A DNA stretch of 64,000 nt, taken from positions 248,001 through 312,000 of the forward strand of contig CAVRIG010000023.1 in NCBI GenBank assembly GCA_963721175.1, given 5' to 3'. Positions 46,854-57,146 of the stretch are shown here, piece by piece; position 1 is the first letter of the stretch, and every line of letters begins with the position of its first letter. The DNA comes from Aliishimia sp963721175. Its GTDB lineage: Bacteria; Pseudomonadota; Alphaproteobacteria; Rhodobacterales; Rhodobacteraceae. A model generated the notes under the pieces. That model ran no database searches and was not told the origin of the DNA. It worked only from the letters and a program-made list of their open reading frames with translations. The translations under genes and the position numbers were made by a program.

Positions 46854-47819
46854 ATGAAAGTTCTATCCAAAGCCGCGCTGCTGACCGCAGGGCTCCTTGT
46901 GGGGCAGACGGCGGCCGCGCAGGAGAAGTTCATCACCATCGGCACCGGCGGCCAGACCGGCGTCTATTTCGTGGTGGGCCAGTCGATCTGCCGGCTGGTG
47001 AACCGCGGCACGGCCGAGCACAATCTGAAGTGCACGGCGCCCTCTACCGGTGGTTCGGTCGCGAACATCAACGCGATCAAGGCGGGCGACCAGACGATGG
47101 GCGTCGCGCAGTCCGACCAGCAGTACTACGCCCTCAACGGTGAGGAGAGCTTTGCCGACGGCGGAGCGATGGACAACCTGCGCGCCGTGTTCTCCGTGCA
47201 CCCCGAGCCATTCACCGTCGTTGCGCGCGGCGATGCGGGCATCGAGAATTTCGATGACCTGAAGGGCAAGCGCGTCAATATCGGCAACCCCGGCTCGGGT
47301 CAGCGGGCCACCATGGACGTCGTGATGGAAGCCGCGGGCATGAGCGCCAGCGACTTCGCGCTTGCCTCCGAACTCAAGGCGACCGAGCAGGCGCAGGCGC
47401 TCTGCGACAACAAGATCGATGCCTTCGTCTACCAGGTCGGCCATCCGAACGGCTCGATCCAGGAAGCGTTCTCCTCCTGCGATGCGAATTTCGTGAATGT
47501 CACGGGGGACTATATCGATCAGCTCATGGAGCAGAACGCATTCTATGCGCCTGCGACGATCCCGGCATCGCTCTATGAAGGTATCGAGGACGACACCGAG
47601 ACCTTCGGCGTGCGTGCCACGTTCGTCTCGTCCGCGGATGTCGAGGAAGACACGGTCTACCAGGTCGTGAAGGCCGTGTTCGAGAACTTCGACCGCTTCA
47701 AGGGTCTCCACCCGGCCTTCAGCAACCTGAGCCAGGAAGAGATGATCTCGGCCGGACTCTCGGCACCGCTGCATGACGGCGCGGCGAAATACTACAAGGA
47801 ACAAGGCTGGATGGAATAA
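46854..47819 (+). CDS. TAXI-family TRAP transporter solute-binding protein
   Basis: A 321-residue periplasmic receptor. Signal peptide MKVLSKAALLTAGLLVGQTA (cleavage after AAA), then the TAXI signature FITIGTGGQTGVYFVVGQSI, CTAPSTGGSVANINAIKAGD, and GKRVNIGNPGSGQRATMDVV. Ligands known for the TAXI group include glutamate and other amino or dicarboxylic acids; the neighbours here suggest an amino acid or its carbamoyl or amine derivative. A hairpin follows the stop. Confidence 0.95.
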   Translation: MKVLSKAALLTAGLLVGQTAAAQEKFITIGTGGQTGVYFVVGQSICRLVNRGTAEHNLKCTAPSTGGSVANINAIKAGDQTMGVAQSDQQYYALNGEESFADGGAMDNLRAVFSVHPEPFTVVARGDAGIENFDDLKGKRVNIGNPGSGQRATMDVVMEAAGMSASDFALASELKATEQAQALCDNKIDAFVYQVGHPNGSIQEAFSSCDANFVNVTGDYIDQLMEQNAFYAPATIPASLYEGIEDDTETFGVRATFVSSADVEEDTVYQVVKAVFENFDRFKGLHPAFSNLSQEEMISAGLSAPLHDGAAKYYKEQGWME

Positions 47820-47836
47820 CCAGCCCGAAAGAACGT

Positions 47837-47866
47837 TCCGGGGGTTCGGCGCGACGCGCCCCCGGA
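47837..47866 (+). other. Intercistronic hairpin after binding-protein gene
   Basis: An 8-bp stem TCCGGGGG/CCCCCGGA (47837-47844 with 47859-47866) lies between the solute-binding and permease genes with no T-tract. Such hairpins often stabilise the upstream message so that the receptor is made in excess of the permease. Confidence 0.5.
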
Positions 47867-47928
47867 GTGCAGGCCGCAGAACAAGAACAACGCGGCCGAT
47901 GCAACTGTGATCAAACGGGGACACTCTC

Positions 47929-50691
47929 ATGAGCGACGACAAGCAATTCGAGTCCGCGGCTGTCGAAAACGCGGCGGCGGGGAAGGGCGGCCTGAGCCAG
48001 GAAGAACTCGACGAACTTGTCGCCTCTTCCGACACCGGCGGGCGATCGCCCGCGGGTCCGGTCGGCATCTTCATTCTTGCCGTCGCGCTCGCCTGGTCCC
48101 TGTTCCAGCTCTGGATCGCCTCGCCTATTCCCTTCGTTCTCGGCTTCGGCGTCTTCAACGATACCGAGGCGCGGTCCTTTCACCTCGCCTTCGCGCTGGT
48201 GCTCGCGTTTCTCGCCTATCCCGCTGCGCGCACGCCGTTCCAGCTTGCGCTGGGCGTCGGCGTCCCGGTTTTTCTCACCTTCCTCTTCTGGCTCGGGGCC
48301 GGCGCGGACGCGTCCGGCTGGTGGCTGTTTCTGATCGGTGCGGGCGTGGTCGCGGCCGTGCTTCTCGGCTCGCCCAAGGATTGGGTTCCGCCCTGGGAAT
48401 GGGCGATGGCCATTATCGGCGCCGCTTCGTCGCTCTACATCTTTTTCGCGTATGAAGGCATCGCGACGCGGGTCGGCGCACCTATCACGCAGGACCTCGT
48501 GGTAAGCTCCATCGGCCTGATGCTCCTGCTCGAGGCTACGCGGCGGGCGCTTGGTCCCGCACTCATGATCGTGGCGACGGTGTTCCTCGCCTACACCTTC
48601 CTCGGCCCCCACATGCCCGGCATCATTGCGCACTCCGCGAAGTCGCTGTCGGTCGTCGCCAACCACCAGTGGATCACGACCGAAGGCGTGTTCGGCATCG
48701 CCCTGGGTGTCTCCACCTCCTTCGTCTTCCTCTTCGTGCTCTTCGGCTCGCTCTTGGACAAGGCCGGCGCGGGCAATTACTTCATTCAGGTCGCGTTTTC
48801 ACTCATGGGCCACATGCGCGGCGGTCCGGCCAAGGCGGCCGTGGTCTCCTCGGCGATGACCGGCCTGATCTCCGGCTCCTCGATCGCCAACGTGGTCACC
48901 ACCGGCACCTTCACCATCCCGCTGATGAAGCGGGTGGGCTTCAGCTCCGAGAAGGCCGGCGCGGTCGAGGTGGCCAGTTCCGTCAACGGCCAGATCATGC
49001 CGCCCGTGATGGGCGCCGCGGCCTTCCTGATGGTCGAATATGTGGGTATTCCCTACTTCGACGTGGTCAAGCATGCCTTCCTCCCCGCCGTCATCTCCTA
49101 CATCGCGCTGGTCTACATCGTACATCTGGAGGCGATGAAGGCCGGAATGGAGGGCCTGCCGCGCGCCGTGGCACCCAAGCCCTGGGTCGCCTGGCTGATG
49201 TCGCTCGCGTTCACGATCGCGGTGATCTGCGCGCTCAGCTTCGGGGTCTACTATGGCATGGGCTGGATCCGTCCCGCCTTCGGCGATGCGGCCTTCTATG
49301 TCGTCTTCGCCTTCCTCGTGGCGGTATATCTCGGGCTGCTCTTCATTTCCGCCCGTGAAGAGCCGTTGGAAATGCAGGACCCCAACGAACCGGTCACCCA
49401 ACTGCCGCTGCCGGGGCCGACGATCCGGTCCGGGCTGCACTTCCTGCTGCCGGTCATCGTGCTGATCTGGGCGCTGATGATCGACCGCCTCAGCCCCGGT
49501 CTCTCGGCGTTCTGGGCCGCCTGCTTCATGATCTTCATCCTGGTCACGCAGCGGCCGATCCTCGCCATCATGCGCAACGCGGGCGCGGTTGGGACTGCGT
49601 TCAGACAAGGTTTCATCGACCTGCTCGACGGTCTCGTGGCCGGCGCGCGCAACATGATCGGCATCGGCATCGCCACGGCGACCGCCGGCATCATCGTCGG
49701 CGCGGTCAGCCAGACCGGCGTCGGCTCCGCGCTCGCGGATGTGGTCGAGGTGCTGTCGGGCGGAAACATCCTCGCGATCCTGGTGCTGACGGCGGTGCTG
49801 TCGCTGATCCTCGGCATGGGCCTGCCGACGACGGCGAACTACATCGTCGTGTCGGCACTGCTCGCCCCGGTCATCGTGCAGTTGGGCCAGCAGAACGGGC
49901 TGATCGTGCCGCTGATCGCGGTGCACCTCTTCGTCTTCTATTTCGGCATCATGGCGGACGTGACGCCGCCCGTGGGGCTGGCGAGTTTCGCCGCCGCGGC
50001 CGTGTCGGGGGGCGATCCGATCCGCACCGGGGTCGTCGCGTTCTTCTACTCCCTTCGGACGGCGGCGCTGCCGTTCCTCTTCATCTTCAACACCGAACTC
50101 CTGCTGATCAACGTGACATGGGTGCAGGGCATATTCGTCTTCATTGTCGCGACGGCCGCGATGCTGCTCTTCGCGGCGGCGACGCAGGGTTGGTTCCTGA
50201 CGCGGAACCGCTTCTACGAGACCATCGCGCTCTTGCTCGTGGCGTTCACGCTGTTCCGGCCCGGCTTCTGGATGGACATGGTCGCACCCCCGTTCGACCA
50301 GGTTCCGCCACCGGACATCGCCTCCGCCGCGATGGAGACAGCCGTCGGTGAGAACCTCCGCATCGAGGTGAGCGGGCTCAACGCCGTGGGCGATCCGGTG
50401 ACCTTCGTGGCGTTGCTGCCTGTGGGCGAGGGGGAGACCGGGGAGGATCGGCTGCTCGCGTCCGGACTCGAATACGTCGTCAACGGGGAAGACGTCGTCA
50501 TCGACAACGCCGCCTTCGGCAGCCCCGCGGCGGAGGCCGGTTTCGACTGGGACCAGACGATCCAGCGGGTCATGAAACCGGTGTCGCAGCCTTCCAAGTA
50601 CTGGATGTTCATTCCCGCGCTTCTTCTGCTGGGCGCCGTGGTGATGCTGCAGCGGGGCCGGGCGCGTTCCGCCGAACCGGCGACCGCCTGA
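47929..50691 (+). CDS. TRAP transporter fused permease (DctQM type)
   Basis: A 920-residue inner-membrane protein, the fused small and large membrane subunits of a TAXI TRAP system that uses an ion gradient. Many hydrophobic segments are visible, with characteristic blocks VVSSAMTGLISGSSIANVVT near residue 305 and LILGMGLPTTANYIVVSALL near residue 630, and FGIMADVTPPVGLASFAAAA. The last 130 residues are periplasmic/soluble plus a final membrane segment (YWMFIPALLLLGAVVMLQRG). It starts MSDDKQFESAAVENAAAGKG. Intact frame; 15 bases before the universal stress gene. Confidence 0.95.
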   Translation: MSDDKQFESAAVENAAAGKGGLSQEELDELVASSDTGGRSPAGPVGIFILAVALAWSLFQLWIASPIPFVLGFGVFNDTEARSFHLAFALVLAFLAYPAARTPFQLALGVGVPVFLTFLFWLGAGADASGWWLFLIGAGVVAAVLLGSPKDWVPPWEWAMAIIGAASSLYIFFAYEGIATRVGAPITQDLVVSSIGLMLLLEATRRALGPALMIVATVFLAYTFLGPHMPGIIAHSAKSLSVVANHQWITTEGVFGIALGVSTSFVFLFVLFGSLLDKAGAGNYFIQVAFSLMGHMRGGPAKAAVVSSAMTGLISGSSIANVVTTGTFTIPLMKRVGFSSEKAGAVEVASSVNGQIMPPVMGAAAFLMVEYVGIPYFDVVKHAFLPAVISYIALVYIVHLEAMKAGMEGLPRAVAPKPWVAWLMSLAFTIAVICALSFGVYYGMGWIRPAFGDAAFYVVFAFLVAVYLGLLFISAREEPLEMQDPNEPVTQLPLPGPTIRSGLHFLLPVIVLIWALMIDRLSPGLSAFWAACFMIFILVTQRPILAIMRNAGAVGTAFRQGFIDLLDGLVAGARNMIGIGIATATAGIIVGAVSQTGVGSALADVVEVLSGGNILAILVLTAVLSLILGMGLPTTANYIVVSALLAPVIVQLGQQNGLIVPLIAVHLFVFYFGIMADVTPPVGLASFAAAAVSGGDPIRTGVVAFFYSLRTAALPFLFIFNTELLLINVTWVQGIFVFIVATAAMLLFAAATQGWFLTRNRFYETIALLLVAFTLFRPGFWMDMVAPPFDQVPPPDIASAAMETAVGENLRIEVSGLNAVGDPVTFVALLPVGEGETGEDRLLASGLEYVVNGEDVVIDNAAFGSPAAEAGFDWDQTIQRVMKPVSQPSKYWMFIPALLLLGAVVMLQRGRARSAEPATA

Positions 50692-50705
50692 GAAGGAGAG
50701 AGAAG

Positions 50706-51134
50706 ATGTTCGACAAGGTCCTGCTTCCGATCGACGTGAACCACCCCGAAAGCTGGCAGACGGCACTTCCCGCGGCACAGCGCTGTGCGGGGCCTGAGGG
50801 CGAAATCCACCTCCTGGGTATCGTGCACGATCTGGGTGCGGCGGCCATGGTGACGTCCTACCTGCCGCCGGGGTTCGAGAAGACTGCGATGGAGTCGCTC
50901 AAGGGTCAGATGGAGGATTTCGCCGCGGCGGAATTCAAGGATGGACCCCGGCCCACGGTCCATGTAGGGCACGGTCATGTACCCGAAACCATCCTTCGGA
51001 TCGCCGAAAACATCGGGGCCAACCTGATCGTGATGGCGTCCCATCCACCCAGCGACTTCCAGACGCTTCTTATAGGCTCAAATGCCGACAAGGTCGTGCG
51101 CCACGCACCGATTGCAGTTCTGGTCGTCCGCTGA
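50706..51134 (+). CDS. Universal stress protein, TRAP-associated (TeaD-like)
   Basis: A 142-residue UspA-fold protein. ATP-binding residues are in MFDKVLLPIDVNHPESW and the late loop MASHPPSDFQTLLIGSNADK, followed by VVRHAPIAVLVVR. In Halomonas the TeaD protein encoded beside TRAP genes binds ATP and modulates transporter activity; the tight linkage (15 bases) suggests the same here. The start follows GGAGAGAGA. Confidence 0.9.
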   Translation: MFDKVLLPIDVNHPESWQTALPAAQRCAGPEGEIHLLGIVHDLGAAAMVTSYLPPGFEKTAMESLKGQMEDFAAAEFKDGPRPTVHVGHGHVPETILRIAENIGANLIVMASHPPSDFQTLLIGSNADKVVRHAPIAVLVVR

Positions 51135-51200
51135 TCCGTTCGGTTGCCGCGATCCGCACGCGCTGAATGTTCCTAGTTCCTTCAGGAGACCAAAGTCAAA

Positions 51201-52166
51201 ATGACCCCGTTCGCAATTGCCGGTGTGCAGATGCATGTATCCGCCCTGCACTCCAACGTGGAGGCGATGCGCCATCGCCTCGAGATCCTGATGGCGCGTT
51301 TCCCATGGACCCAGATGGTCCTCTTCTCCGAGCTGGCGCCCTACGGTCCGCTCGACCAGTATGCGCAGCCGTTCCCGAACGACACGCTGTCGCAGTTCCA
51401 GGAGGACGCGCGCCGCTACGGCATCTGGCTCATCCCCGGCTCGATGTTCGAGAAGATGCCCGACGGACGCATCTTCAACACCTCCGTCGTGATCAACCCG
51501 CAGGGCGAGATCGTCGCGAAATATTCCAAGATGTTTCCGTTCCGACCCTATGAGGAGGGCATTTCCTCGGGCACGGAATTCTGCGTCTTCGACGTGCCGG
51601 AGGTCGGCCGTTTCGGCCTGTCGATCTGCTACGACATCTGGTTCCCGGAAACCACGCGGCAGCTGACCAGCCAGGGGGTCGAGGTGCTGCTGGTTCCGGT
51701 GCTGACCGGAACCACCGACCGCGATGCAGAAATCGCCATCGCGCGGGCCACGGCGGCGCAGTTCCAGTGCTATGTCTTCGACGTCAACGGTCTGGGCGCG
51801 GGCGGCGTGGGCAAGTCGCTGGTCGTCGATCCGACGGCAATGGTCCTGCACCAGTCCGGCGGGCAGGAGGACATGTTCCCGATCGAGATCGACCTCGACA
51901 TGGTCCGCCGCCAGCGCGAGACCGGCATGAAGGGGCTGGGCCAGGTGCTGAAGAGCTTCCGCGACCGCGAGGCCGAGTTCCCGGTCTACGACCGGACCAG
52001 CGGCGCGGATTGCTATCTGTGGACGCTCGGGGCGCTCGAAACGCCGCAAAAGGGCTCGCGCGCCGGGGTCAGCACCGCCGACCCCAGATCAGCACTTGGC
52101 CAGGAACAGCCGCGCCATTTCGCCGAAGACACCCCGATGTTCAAGGGGCGGACAGGCACGGAATAG
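51201..52166 (+). CDS. Carbon-nitrogen hydrolase (nitrilase superfamily)
   Basis: A 321-residue amidase/carbamoylase-like enzyme. The catalytic triad is at E44 (VLFSELAPYG), K110 (GEIVAKYSKMFPF) and C143 (GLSICYDIWFPE). The superfamily includes N-carbamoylputrescine amidase and amidases of amine metabolism; the exact substrate is not readable. It lies between the TRAP/Usp genes and the decarboxylase gene, which links it to an imported nitrogen compound. Intact frame. Confidence 0.92.
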   Translation: MTPFAIAGVQMHVSALHSNVEAMRHRLEILMARFPWTQMVLFSELAPYGPLDQYAQPFPNDTLSQFQEDARRYGIWLIPGSMFEKMPDGRIFNTSVVINPQGEIVAKYSKMFPFRPYEEGISSGTEFCVFDVPEVGRFGLSICYDIWFPETTRQLTSQGVEVLLVPVLTGTTDRDAEIAIARATAAQFQCYVFDVNGLGAGGVGKSLVVDPTAMVLHQSGGQEDMFPIEIDLDMVRRQRETGMKGLGQVLKSFRDREAEFPVYDRTSGADCYLWTLGALETPQKGSRAGVSTADPRSALGQEQPRHFAEDTPMFKGRTGTE

Positions 52167-52217
52167 CGTCACGTTCGACCGGGCAGACCCCGCAGGCGTG
52201 ACAGGGAGGGAGACAAC

Positions 52218-54967
52218 ATGACCATCCGAACTCGTGGATCAGAAACTGCCGTCGGTCGGCGATTACTACAGCGCCACCCAGCTTCGGGCCGACCGGTGGA
52301 GCGCGTTGCGCGAAACCGCCGAGTTGCTCTCGCTCCACGGCACCGACGGCCGCCAGGGAAAACGCCTTCTGCAGAACGCGGAGACGCTGTTCACGCTCTG
52401 GCCCCGATCGAGGTCTACTGGGCCTTTCCCGGGGCGCACGGCGTTCGATCATCTGCGCAGACTGCTCGAGCAGCGCAATATCGAGGATCTCGCGATTCGG
52501 TGCGCCGCGTCGCGCGGGCGCTGACCTCCGGCGCCTATCGCCGGCGCACCATCCCGCTCGACAGCGACGAGATCGACACCGAGGATTTCGAGGACGAAGG
52601 CGCGCTGCCGCCCGAGGCCCGCGCGCTTGGCCGGCCCTATTTCGAGGTGCTGATCGTCGACAACGTGACCGAACAGCAGGAACGCTTGCTGCGCAGCAAC
52701 CTGCACCGGATGCGCCGCGCGGAGGATCCGTTCATCTACGAGGCGGTGGTCGTGCCGAGCCTCGAAGACGCGCTGATCGGGCATGCTGTTCAACTACAAC
52801 GTGCAGGCGGTCGTGGTCCGGCCCGGCCTGACGCTGAAATCGCACAACCCGTTGCCGATCCTGAAGCAATACCTCAAGCAGCTCAGGGAGGACGAGGATG
52901 TCGACGGGCTGCGGCCCGACGAATACGGCCCCGAAGCCTGCCGGCTGATCGCCAAGGTGCGGCCGGAACTGGACACCTACCTCGTCACCGACCGCTCGGC
53001 CGAGGACATCGCCGGGCATGGACCTCGGCCGCTGCCGGCGGGTGTTCTACAACCAGGAAGACTTCCTGGAACTGCACCTGAACATCCTGCGCGGCGTCAA
53101 CCGCCGCTACAAGACGCCGTTCTTCACCGCGCTCAAGGAGTATTCCAAGCAGCCGACCGGCGTCTTCCACGCCATGCCGATCAGCCGCGGCAAATCGATC
53201 AGCCGCTCGCCACTGGATCCAGGACATGGGCGCCTTCTACGGCCCCAACATCTTCCTGGCCGAAACCTCGGCCACGTCCGGCGGGCTCGACAGCCTGCTG
53301 GAGCCGCGCGGGCCGATCAAGAAGGCGCAGGACATGGCCGCGCGCGCCTTCGGCTCGAAACAGACGTTCTTCGCGACCAACGGCACCTCGACCTGCAACA
53401 AGATCGTGGTGCAGGCGCTGGTGCGACCCGGCGACATCGTGCTGGTCGACCGCGACTGCCACAAGTCGCACCATTACGGCATGGTGCTGGCCGGCGCGAA
53501 CGTCGTCTACATGGACAGCTATCCGCTGCACGAATACTCGATGTACGGCGCCGTGCCGATCACGCGAGATCAAGCACACGCTGCTGAAGCTGAAGGCCGC
53601 GGGCAAGCTCGACCGGGTGCGCATGGTGCTGCTCACCAACTGCACCTTCGACGGGCTGGTCTACAACGTCGAGCGGGTGATGGAGGAATGCCTCGCGATC
53701 AAGAAGGACCTCGTGTTCCTCTGGGACGAGGCCTGGTTCGCCTTCGCCCGCTTCAACCCGACCTACCGCCAGCGCACCGCGATGAGCGTCGCCAACAAGC
53801 TGCGCGACGCTGCTGCAGCCCGAGCACGCGCTAAGGCCTAGGAGACGCAGCAGGAGAGCTGGAAGGCGCCGACGACGAGACCTGGTTGAACACCCGGCTG
53901 ATCCCGCCGCCGGATGCGCGGGTGCGGGTCTATGCCACGCAGTCGACGCACAAGACCCTGACCTCGCTGCGCCAGGGCTCGATGATCCATGTCAACGACC
54001 AGGACTTCAAGGGCGAGGTAGAGGCAGGCGTTCCACGAAGCCTACATGACCCACACCTCGACCTCGCCGAACTACCAGATCATCGCCTCGCTCGACGTCG
54101 GCCGGCGGCAGGTCGAGCTCGAAGGCTTCGAATTCGTCCAGCGCCAGATCGAGAGCGCGATGTCGATGCGCCGCGCGGTCTCGAGCCATCCGCTGCTGCA
54201 GAAGTACTTCAAGGTGCTGACCGCCGCCGACATGATCCCGGAGGACTACCGCGAAAGCGGGGTCGAGAGCTATTACGACGCCAAGTAGGGCTGGACCGAC
54301 AACTGGGACATCTGGAGCCAGCGACGAGTTCGTGCTCGACCCGACCAAGGTCACGCTCGCCGTGGGCGGCACCGGCTGGGACGGCGACACGTTCAAGACC
54401 AACATCCTGATGGACAAGCACGGGATCCAGATCAACAAGACCTCGCGCAACACCGTCCTGTTCATGACCAATATCGGCACCACGCGGTCCTCGGTCGCCT
54501 ATCTGATCGAGGTTCTGGTCGGGATCGCGCACGATCTGGACGACCTGCTCGACGACGCCTCGAAGATGGAGAAGCGCTCGTTCGAGAAACGCGTGCAGAG
54601 CCTGGTCGAACACGTCCCGCCGCTGCCCGATTTCAGCCGCTTCCACGACGCGTTCCGCAACGATTCCGACACGCCCGAGGGCGACATCCGCATCCGCCTT
54701 CTTCCTCGCCTATGACGAGGAGAATTGCGACTATCTCGATCTCGACGATCGCTGCTGGAGAGGCTCGAGGCCGGCGAGGAACTGGTCTCGGCGTCCTTCA
54801 TCATCCCCTATCCGCCCGGCTTTCCCGATCCTCGTGCCGGGGCAGGTCATCAGCCACGAGATCCTGACCTTCATGCGGGCGCTCGACGTCAGCGAAATCC
54901 ACGGATACCGCGCCCGATCTGGGCCTGCGGGTCTTCACATCAGAAGCCCTCGAAGGCCGCGAAATAA
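52218..54967 (+). CDS. Large Orn/Lys/Arg decarboxylase (many frameshifts, one in-frame TAG)
   Basis: A fold-type I PLP decarboxylase of about 910 residues. The start at 52218 follows GGGAGGGAG. An N-terminal wing and receiver-like region (RPYFEVLIVDNVTEQQERLL) precedes the PLP domain: FGSKQTFFATNGTSTCNKIV, LVDRDCHKSHHYGMVLAGAN, the PLP Asp in KKDLVFLWDEAWFAFARFNP, and the catalytic Lys in VYATQSTHKTLTSLRQGSMI. At least 15 shifts, mostly +1 with a few -1 (near 52515 and 54750), break it; the corrected end LEAAK stops at 54965-54967. A TAG at 54286-54288 remains in frame. Amino acid specificity cannot be told. The gene is followed after 25 bases by an ATP-grasp gene. Confidence 0.85.
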
Positions 54968-54992
54968 CATCGCCGACAGGGAGGACAGCGAC

Positions 54993-56444
54993 ATGCCGAA
55001 GAAGACGCTGAAGAACATCTCGGAGATCCGGCGGTACTTCCACACCAACCAGGACCCGATCTATTTCGTCTCCGCCACCAACTTCAACCTGCTCGGGCTC
55101 GACGAATGGGTGAAGAACTTCAAGTACATCTGCTACATGGACTGCTTCGACGGCCGCCACCCCAACGTGCTCGTGCCCGTCCGAAATGCCGCATGACGAG
55201 TTCCAGTCGATCGAGGACATCAACAACTATCTGCTGCAGCACAAGGAGGTCGTCGACTTACGTCAAGTCGCGCGGCGGCAAGCCGAAATTCGTCTTCCTG
55301 ATGTTCGACGAAAAGACCGAGAAGCTGGTCAAGGAACTGGGCGGCGAGGTCTGGTTCCCGAAGGCCAAGCTGCGCGCAGTCATGGACAACAAGATCGAGA
55401 CCGTGCGCATCGGCAACAAGGCCGGCGTGCCCTCGGTGCCGAACACCCTGTCGGAGGTGCGCAGCTACGAACAGCTGCGCGAGGTCTGCGAGAAGGCCGG
55501 CATCGGCCACGACCTGGTGCTGCAATCGGCCTTCGGCGACAGCGGCCACACCACCTTCTTCATCAAGTCCGAGGCCGATTTCCGCAAGCACGAGCACGAG
55601 ATCGTCGGCGAGGGCGAGATCAAGATCATGAAGCGGATCGATTGCCGCGGATCGGCGATCGAGGCCTGCTGCACCTCGCAGGGCACCATCGTCGGCCCGC
55701 TGATGACCGAACTCGTCGGCTTCAAGGAACTGACGCCCTATCGGGGCGGCTGGTGCGGCAACGAGATCTTCGCCACCGCCTTCCCGCCCAAGGCCCGCCA
55801 GCAGGCGCGCGAGCTGACCTTCAAGTTCGGCGAGCAGCTGCGCAAGGAAGGCTATCGCGGCTATTTCGAGCTCGATTTCCTGATCGACAAGAAAACCGGC
55901 GACATCTGGCTGGGCGAGCTGAACCCGCGCATCACCGGCGCCTCGTCGATGACCAACCACGCCGCCTTCGCCCATGCCGACGCGCCGCTGTTCCTGTTCC
56001 ACCTGCTGGAGTTCTCGAAGAAGCCGTTCGAGCTCGACGTCGAGGAGCTGAACGCCCGCTGGGCCGACCCGGACATGATCGACAGCTGGTCGCAGATGGT
56101 CATCAAGCACACCGACGACAACGTGGACATCATCACCGACGCGCCGCAAGCGGCATCTACAGGATGCTGGCGGACGGGCAGGTGGTCTTCGACCGCTTCG
56201 ACTATCACCGCCGGGCGGTGGAGAACGAGGACGAGGCGTTCTTCCTGCGGATCTCCGACGTGGGCGACTACCGCTACGAAGGCGCGGATCTGGGCATCCT
56301 GGTGACCCGCGGCCGCTCGATGACCAAGAGCTTCCAGCTGACCGAGCGTCCAAGCGCTGGATCGACGGCATCAAGAATTCCTACTCCGCGCGCCCGCTGC
56401 CCTCGGCCAAGGCGTTCGAGGAGCCTGCGTTCAAGATCATGTAA
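54993..56444 (+). CDS. ATP-grasp enzyme, biotin-carboxylase-like (frameshifted)
   Basis: A 483-residue ATP-grasp ligase. The start at 54993 (MPKKTLKNISEIRRYFHTNQ) follows AGGGAGGA. ATP-grasp features: a lysine-rich N-terminal loop (KIETVRIGNKAGVPSVPNTL), the phosphate-binding loop LQSAFGDSGHTTFFIKSEAD, and the metal-binding stretch YRGYFELDFLIDKKTGDIWL followed by ELNPRITGASSMT. It joins a carboxylate and an amine or carbonate with ATP; no biotin domain or carboxyltransferase is nearby, so the name biotin carboxylase is probably misleading. Shifts near 55185 and 55260 (+1) and near 56150 and 56350 (-1). Likely partner of the decarboxylase. Confidence 0.85.
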
Positions 56445-56525
56445 GGCGGCGCGACACTCGGACGAGCCAAGGCGCCGTTTAGAGCGCATTCACACCACCG
56501 GCCCGTCAGGAGAGCGCCTGCAGTG

Positions 56526-56981
56526 TCAGACGCTCTCCTCGAGATCGTCCTTCGGCACGCCCTGTTTCTTGTCGAGCCACGAGAGCAGGCCGAAGACAGA
56601 TCCCAGTGCCACGATGGCCGCGGCGAGGCCGAGGAGCAGGAAGCCGGACACCTGGTCGAGTTCGATCACGATGAGCTTCCGCACCACCGCGAGGAGGCCG
56701 ATGATCAACACGATCCTGACCTGCGCAAACCCGCGCTGGCCCGTGACCATCAGATGCACCGAATGCCCCAGCTCCAGCGCGATCACAACGCCGAGAAGCA
56801 GGTCGAACAGCGCCTGCAACTGGGAATAGGTGGTGGTTGTCGGCGTGCCGAGGACGGTCTCGACGGTCAGCCGCAGGAAGCTGGCGGCGGCCAGGAGGAC
56901 GACAGCGAGAATGCCGACCAGAAGGACGCCGGCAATGATGGTGTTGAAACGCTGGTAAGCGCGTTCGAGATAATCGGTCAT
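56526..56981 (-). CDS. PsiE-like phosphate-starvation-inducible membrane protein
   Basis: A 151-residue inner-membrane protein with four hydrophobic segments (IIAGVLLVGILAVVLLAAAS, FDLLLGVVIALELGHSV, RIVLIIGLLAVVRKLIVIEL, GLAAAIVALGSVFGLLSWL) matching the PsiE family, whose role is unknown. Placement near the ugp phosphate-ester transporter fits phosphate limitation, though it is transcribed in the opposite direction. The start at 56981 was chosen at MTDYLERAYQRFN; an enormous upstream extension is antisense to the C45 gene. Confidence 0.85.
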   Translation of the reverse strand: MTDYLERAYQRFNTIIAGVLLVGILAVVLLAAASFLRLTVETVLGTPTTTTYSQLQALFDLLLGVVIALELGHSVHLMVTGQRGFAQVRIVLIIGLLAVVRKLIVIELDQVSGFLLLGLAAAIVALGSVFGLLSWLDKKQGVPKDDLEESV

Positions 56982-57146
56982 GCGGAAGACGTTAGGGCGG
57001 GCGGGCGATTTGGCGAGGGAGCGCGGCGCAAAGCTCTCCTTTGACTGGCTCCAGAAATCCGGCAACGCGCATGGCGGCGGGCAGCCCGGTCCATACGCAT
57101 CCGCTCCGTCTTGCCGCTTGCAACGGCGGGGTTTTCGACCCATCAC

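Noticed and set aside
48799..50778. A 659-codon leftward frame opposite the TRAP permease
   Set aside because: Extremely Arg/His/Asp-rich, the usual antisense of hydrophobic membrane segments.
53839..53841. A TAG that seems to end the decarboxylase at 53841
   Set aside because: It is out of frame once two +1 errors near 53800 are corrected; the expected sequence (GELEGADDETWLNTRLIPPP) continues past it.
54993..56444. Calling the ATP-grasp gene a biotin carboxylase of acetyl-CoA carboxylase
   Set aside because: The usual biotin carboxylase motifs and a biotin carrier or carboxyltransferase partner are absent; only the general ATP-grasp fold is supported.
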